Source of the DNA: Acidobacteria bacterium UBA6911
GTDB taxonomy: Bacteria > Acidobacteriota > UBA6911
Assembly (NCBI GenBank): GCA_002451015.1
Contig: DKBB01000327.1
Span: 1 to 7,298, forward strand
Length of the DNA stretch: 7,298 nt
Reading direction: 5' to 3'
Below the pieces are notes generated by a model, which was not told the DNA's origin, made no database searches, and saw only the letters and a program-made list of their open reading frames with translations. The translations under genes and the position numbers were made by a program. The first letter of the stretch is position 1; every line of letters starts with the position of its first letter. Positions 6,001 through 7,298 of the stretch are shown here, in pieces.

Positions 6001-6591
6001 ATGGCAGTATCCGCTAATCTGGTAAAAGAACTGAGAGAAAAAACCGGCGTCGGTTTTATGGAATGCAAGGGTGCACTGCAGGAAGCAAATGGAGACCTGG
6101 AAGAGGCCATTAAGATTCTTCGCAAACGAGGACTCGCTTCTCTTGCCAGAAAGTCCGGAAGAGAAACCAAAGACGGTTTGATTGGCACGTATGTACACAA
6201 CGGCAAAATCGGCGTCATGGTCGAACTGAACTGTGAAACCGATTTTGTAGCTCGGAACCCTGATTTTCAGGCACTGGCAAAAGATCTGGCGATGCATATC
6301 GCAGCAAGTGAACCTCGGTTTGTAAATAAAGAGGATGTGACGGAAGACGTTCTGGCTGATGAACGTGAAATATATGCCGATCAGGCACGGGCGACCGGGA
6401 AGCCGGAGAATGTGCTGGAGAAAATCGTTGAAGGACGCTTATCAAAATTTTATTCCGAAGCATGCTTGTTGGAACAGCCTTTTGTGAAGGACTCCTCCAT
6501 CAGTGTGCGCGAGCACATTGCGGCGCATATCCAGAAAATCGGAGAAAATATCCAGGTGCGCCGGTTTGTTCGGTATAAACTCGGAGAATAA
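6001..6591 (+). CDS. tsf: Translation elongation factor Ts (EF-Ts), short form
   Basis: EF-Ts is the cytoplasmic guanine-nucleotide exchange factor that releases GDP from EF-Tu. The N-terminal UBA-like domain (about 1-50) contains [19 protein letters not shown]. The core carries the hallmark TDFV motif (80-83), whose Asp and Phe insert into EF-Tu, in the context [12 protein letters not shown]. The C-terminus has [11 protein letters not shown] followed by a terminal helix/strand. At 196 residues it is much shorter than E. coli EF-Ts (283), and matches the short class known from Thermus and many non-gammaproteobacteria, which lacks the second core subdomain. ATG 6001 has GAGGAG 7 nt upstream. 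It lies in the usual place after rpsB, separated by a 139-nt gap with inverted CCCGGG repeats. Confidence 0.98.
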   Translation: MAVSANLVKELREKTGVGFMECKGALQEANGDLEEAIKILRKRGLASLARKSGRETKDGLIGTYVHNGKIGVMVELNCETDFVARNPDFQALAKDLAMHIAASEPRFVNKEDVTEDVLADEREIYADQARATGKPENVLEKIVEGRLSKFYSEACLLEQPFVKDSSISVREHIAAHIQKIGENIQVRRFVRYKLGE

Positions 6592-6629
6592 CCTTCTGTC
6601 TTTTGAATCGCAATTCTTCTTGTATGCTG

Positions 6630-6668
6630 TTGAACCGATTGAATCCTAATTTTTTAGAGGCGGTTCAA
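6630..6668 (+). repeat. Inverted repeat / candidate attenuator hairpin after tsf
   Basis: TTGAACCG (6630-6637) and CGGTTCAA (6661-6668) are perfect 8-bp complements. Inside them CCTAA (6645-6649) can pair with TTAG-A-GG with one bulged A. The stem is followed by AAAATCTTTGTTTT, only a broken T-run, so efficient intrinsic termination is not assured. It starts 39 nt after the tsf stop, where a partial terminator would lower pyrH expression relative to tsf. Confidence 0.4.
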
Positions 6669-6689
6669 AAATCTTTGTTTTGGTGTCCT

Positions 6690-6715
6690 GAGAGCGGGAT
6701 TTTATTCCGGCACTC
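6690..6715 (+). repeat. Second inverted repeat in the tsf-pyrH gap
   Basis: GAGAGCGGGA (6690-6699) and TCCGGCACTC (6706-6715) form a 10-position stem with 8 pairs and a 6-nt T/A loop. It lies 21 nt after the preceding repeat. No T-run follows, so it is more likely an RNA structure than a terminator. Confidence 0.3.
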
Positions 6716-6842
6716 TATATTTAAGAATGTGCGCGGCTACCCTTCAGAACAATTATCCAATCCGGCCGCCCCGGACCCGCTCCATTGTAGATACCCTTCA
6801 TTCGATTAATGATGATACGCCTCGGCTCTTTCAGGAGGGCGG

Positions 6843-7298
6843 ATGGAAGCGAATCGCATTGATGTAAAACCCAAGTTCCGGCGTGTTCTACTGAAACTCA
6901 GTGGGGAAGCTCTGATGGGAAGTCAGGGATTCGGCGTCGATCCGGCAATGGCCAATCGGATCGCAGAAGAAATAGCCGAACTCCATTCAATCGGTGTTCA
7001 GGTAGCTGCAACCGTGGGTGGCGGAAATATCGTACGGGGTATTTCCGTCAGCGAAGCGGGCATGGACCGTGTAAGCGGTGATTTTATGGGAATGCTCGCT
7101 ACGGTTATAAACGCTCTCGCACTTCAGAACGCGCTCGAAAAACGTGAAGTTCTTACCAGGGTTCAGTCCGCTATTGAAATGAAGGAAGTCGCCGAACCTT
7201 TCATACGGCGTCGGGCAATACGCCATCTCGAAAAGGGGCGCGTGGTGATTTTTGCCTCTGGAACCGGGAATCCATATTTTTCAACGGATACGGCTGCT
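6843..7298 (+). CDS. pyrH: Uridylate (UMP) kinase, N-terminal part (cut by window edge)
   Basis: PyrH is the cytoplasmic, hexameric bacterial UMP kinase of the amino-acid-kinase fold, making UDP from UMP and ATP in pyrimidine nucleotide synthesis. The 152 codons present carry the phosphate-binding [10 protein letters not shown] (15-24), the glycine-rich [10 protein letters not shown] (57-66), the [17 protein letters not shown] helix (79-95) and [13 protein letters not shown] (140-152), which ends at the window edge. All are characteristic of UMP kinase rather than other members of the fold. About 85-90 C-terminal residues are missing, judged by the usual length near 240. ATG 6843 has AGGAGG with a short 4-nt spacer. 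pyrH after tsf is a classic arrangement, usually followed by frr. Confidence 0.98.
   Translation, partial: MEANRIDVKPKFRRVLLKLSGEALMGSQGFGVDPAMANRIAEEIAELHSIGVQVAATVGGGNIVRGISVSEAGMDRVSGDFMGMLATVINALALQNALEKREVLTRVQSAIEMKEVAEPFIRRRAIRHLEKGRVVIFASGTGNPYFSTDTAA

Larger units (their letters stand above)
6592..6842 (+). other. 251-nt tsf-pyrH intergenic region
   Basis: This gap holds no convincing gene; a 68-codon frame from TTG 6603 has no product I recognise. It contains two inverted repeats (6630-6668 and 6690-6715) that could attenuate or process the transcript. A weak promoter-like pair, TTGTAG (6785-6790) and TAATGA (6807-6812), lies ahead of pyrH with a 16-nt spacer, but I do not rely on it. 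Confidence 0.7.

Noticed and set aside
3801..6622. A 12-mer, CAATTCTTCTTG, occurs at 3801-3812 and again at 6611-6622.
   Set aside because: About one or two repeated 12-mers are expected by chance in 7.3 kb, and the flanks do not resemble each other.

Overview
The window holds two divergent, housekeeping-type gene blocks separated by a 527-nt non-coding interval. The minus-strand block (1-3352) is a type IV pilus assembly operon in the canonical order pilM-pilN-pilO-pilP-pilQ. pilQ is cut by the left edge. The plus-strand block (3880-7298) is a translation operon: rplM (L13), rpsI (S9), rpsB (S2), tsf (EF-Ts), then pyrH (UMP kinase), which is cut by the right edge.

Organism: pilMNOPQ with a PilQ secretin implies a diderm bacterium with an outer membrane. 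Moderate GC, the short EF-Ts, the S2 N-terminus (start of the form [12 protein letters not shown]) and the protein sequences generally resemble Desulfobacterota-like lineages. That placement is inferred from recall, not from a search. The order rplM-rpsI-rpsB-tsf-pyrH is found in several phyla and does not decide the taxon.

Layout: PilM (cytoplasmic, actin-like) binds the N-terminal tail of PilN. PilN and PilO form the inner-membrane, periplasmic coiled-coil pair. PilP links them across the periplasm to the PilQ secretin. The genes are 1-12 nt apart, and ribosome binding sites overlap upstream stop codons, so translation is probably coupled. The intergenic region carries a convincing extended -10 promoter facing rplM, a second candidate promoter, a CRP/FNR-like palindrome and a bulged hairpin. 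No clear pilM promoter could be read. In the translation operon, rpsI and rpsB are 16 nt apart, while the rpsB-tsf (139 nt) and tsf-pyrH (251 nt) gaps are long and contain inverted repeats.

Most notable points are a ribosomal protein S2 with a C-terminal extension of about 130 residues (Ala-rich helix, basic patch, acidic tail), TTG starts for rpsB and pilP, and the regulatory-looking intergenic elements. I see no mobile element, CRISPR array, RNA gene or clearly new multi-gene system; the window is largely conserved core genome.
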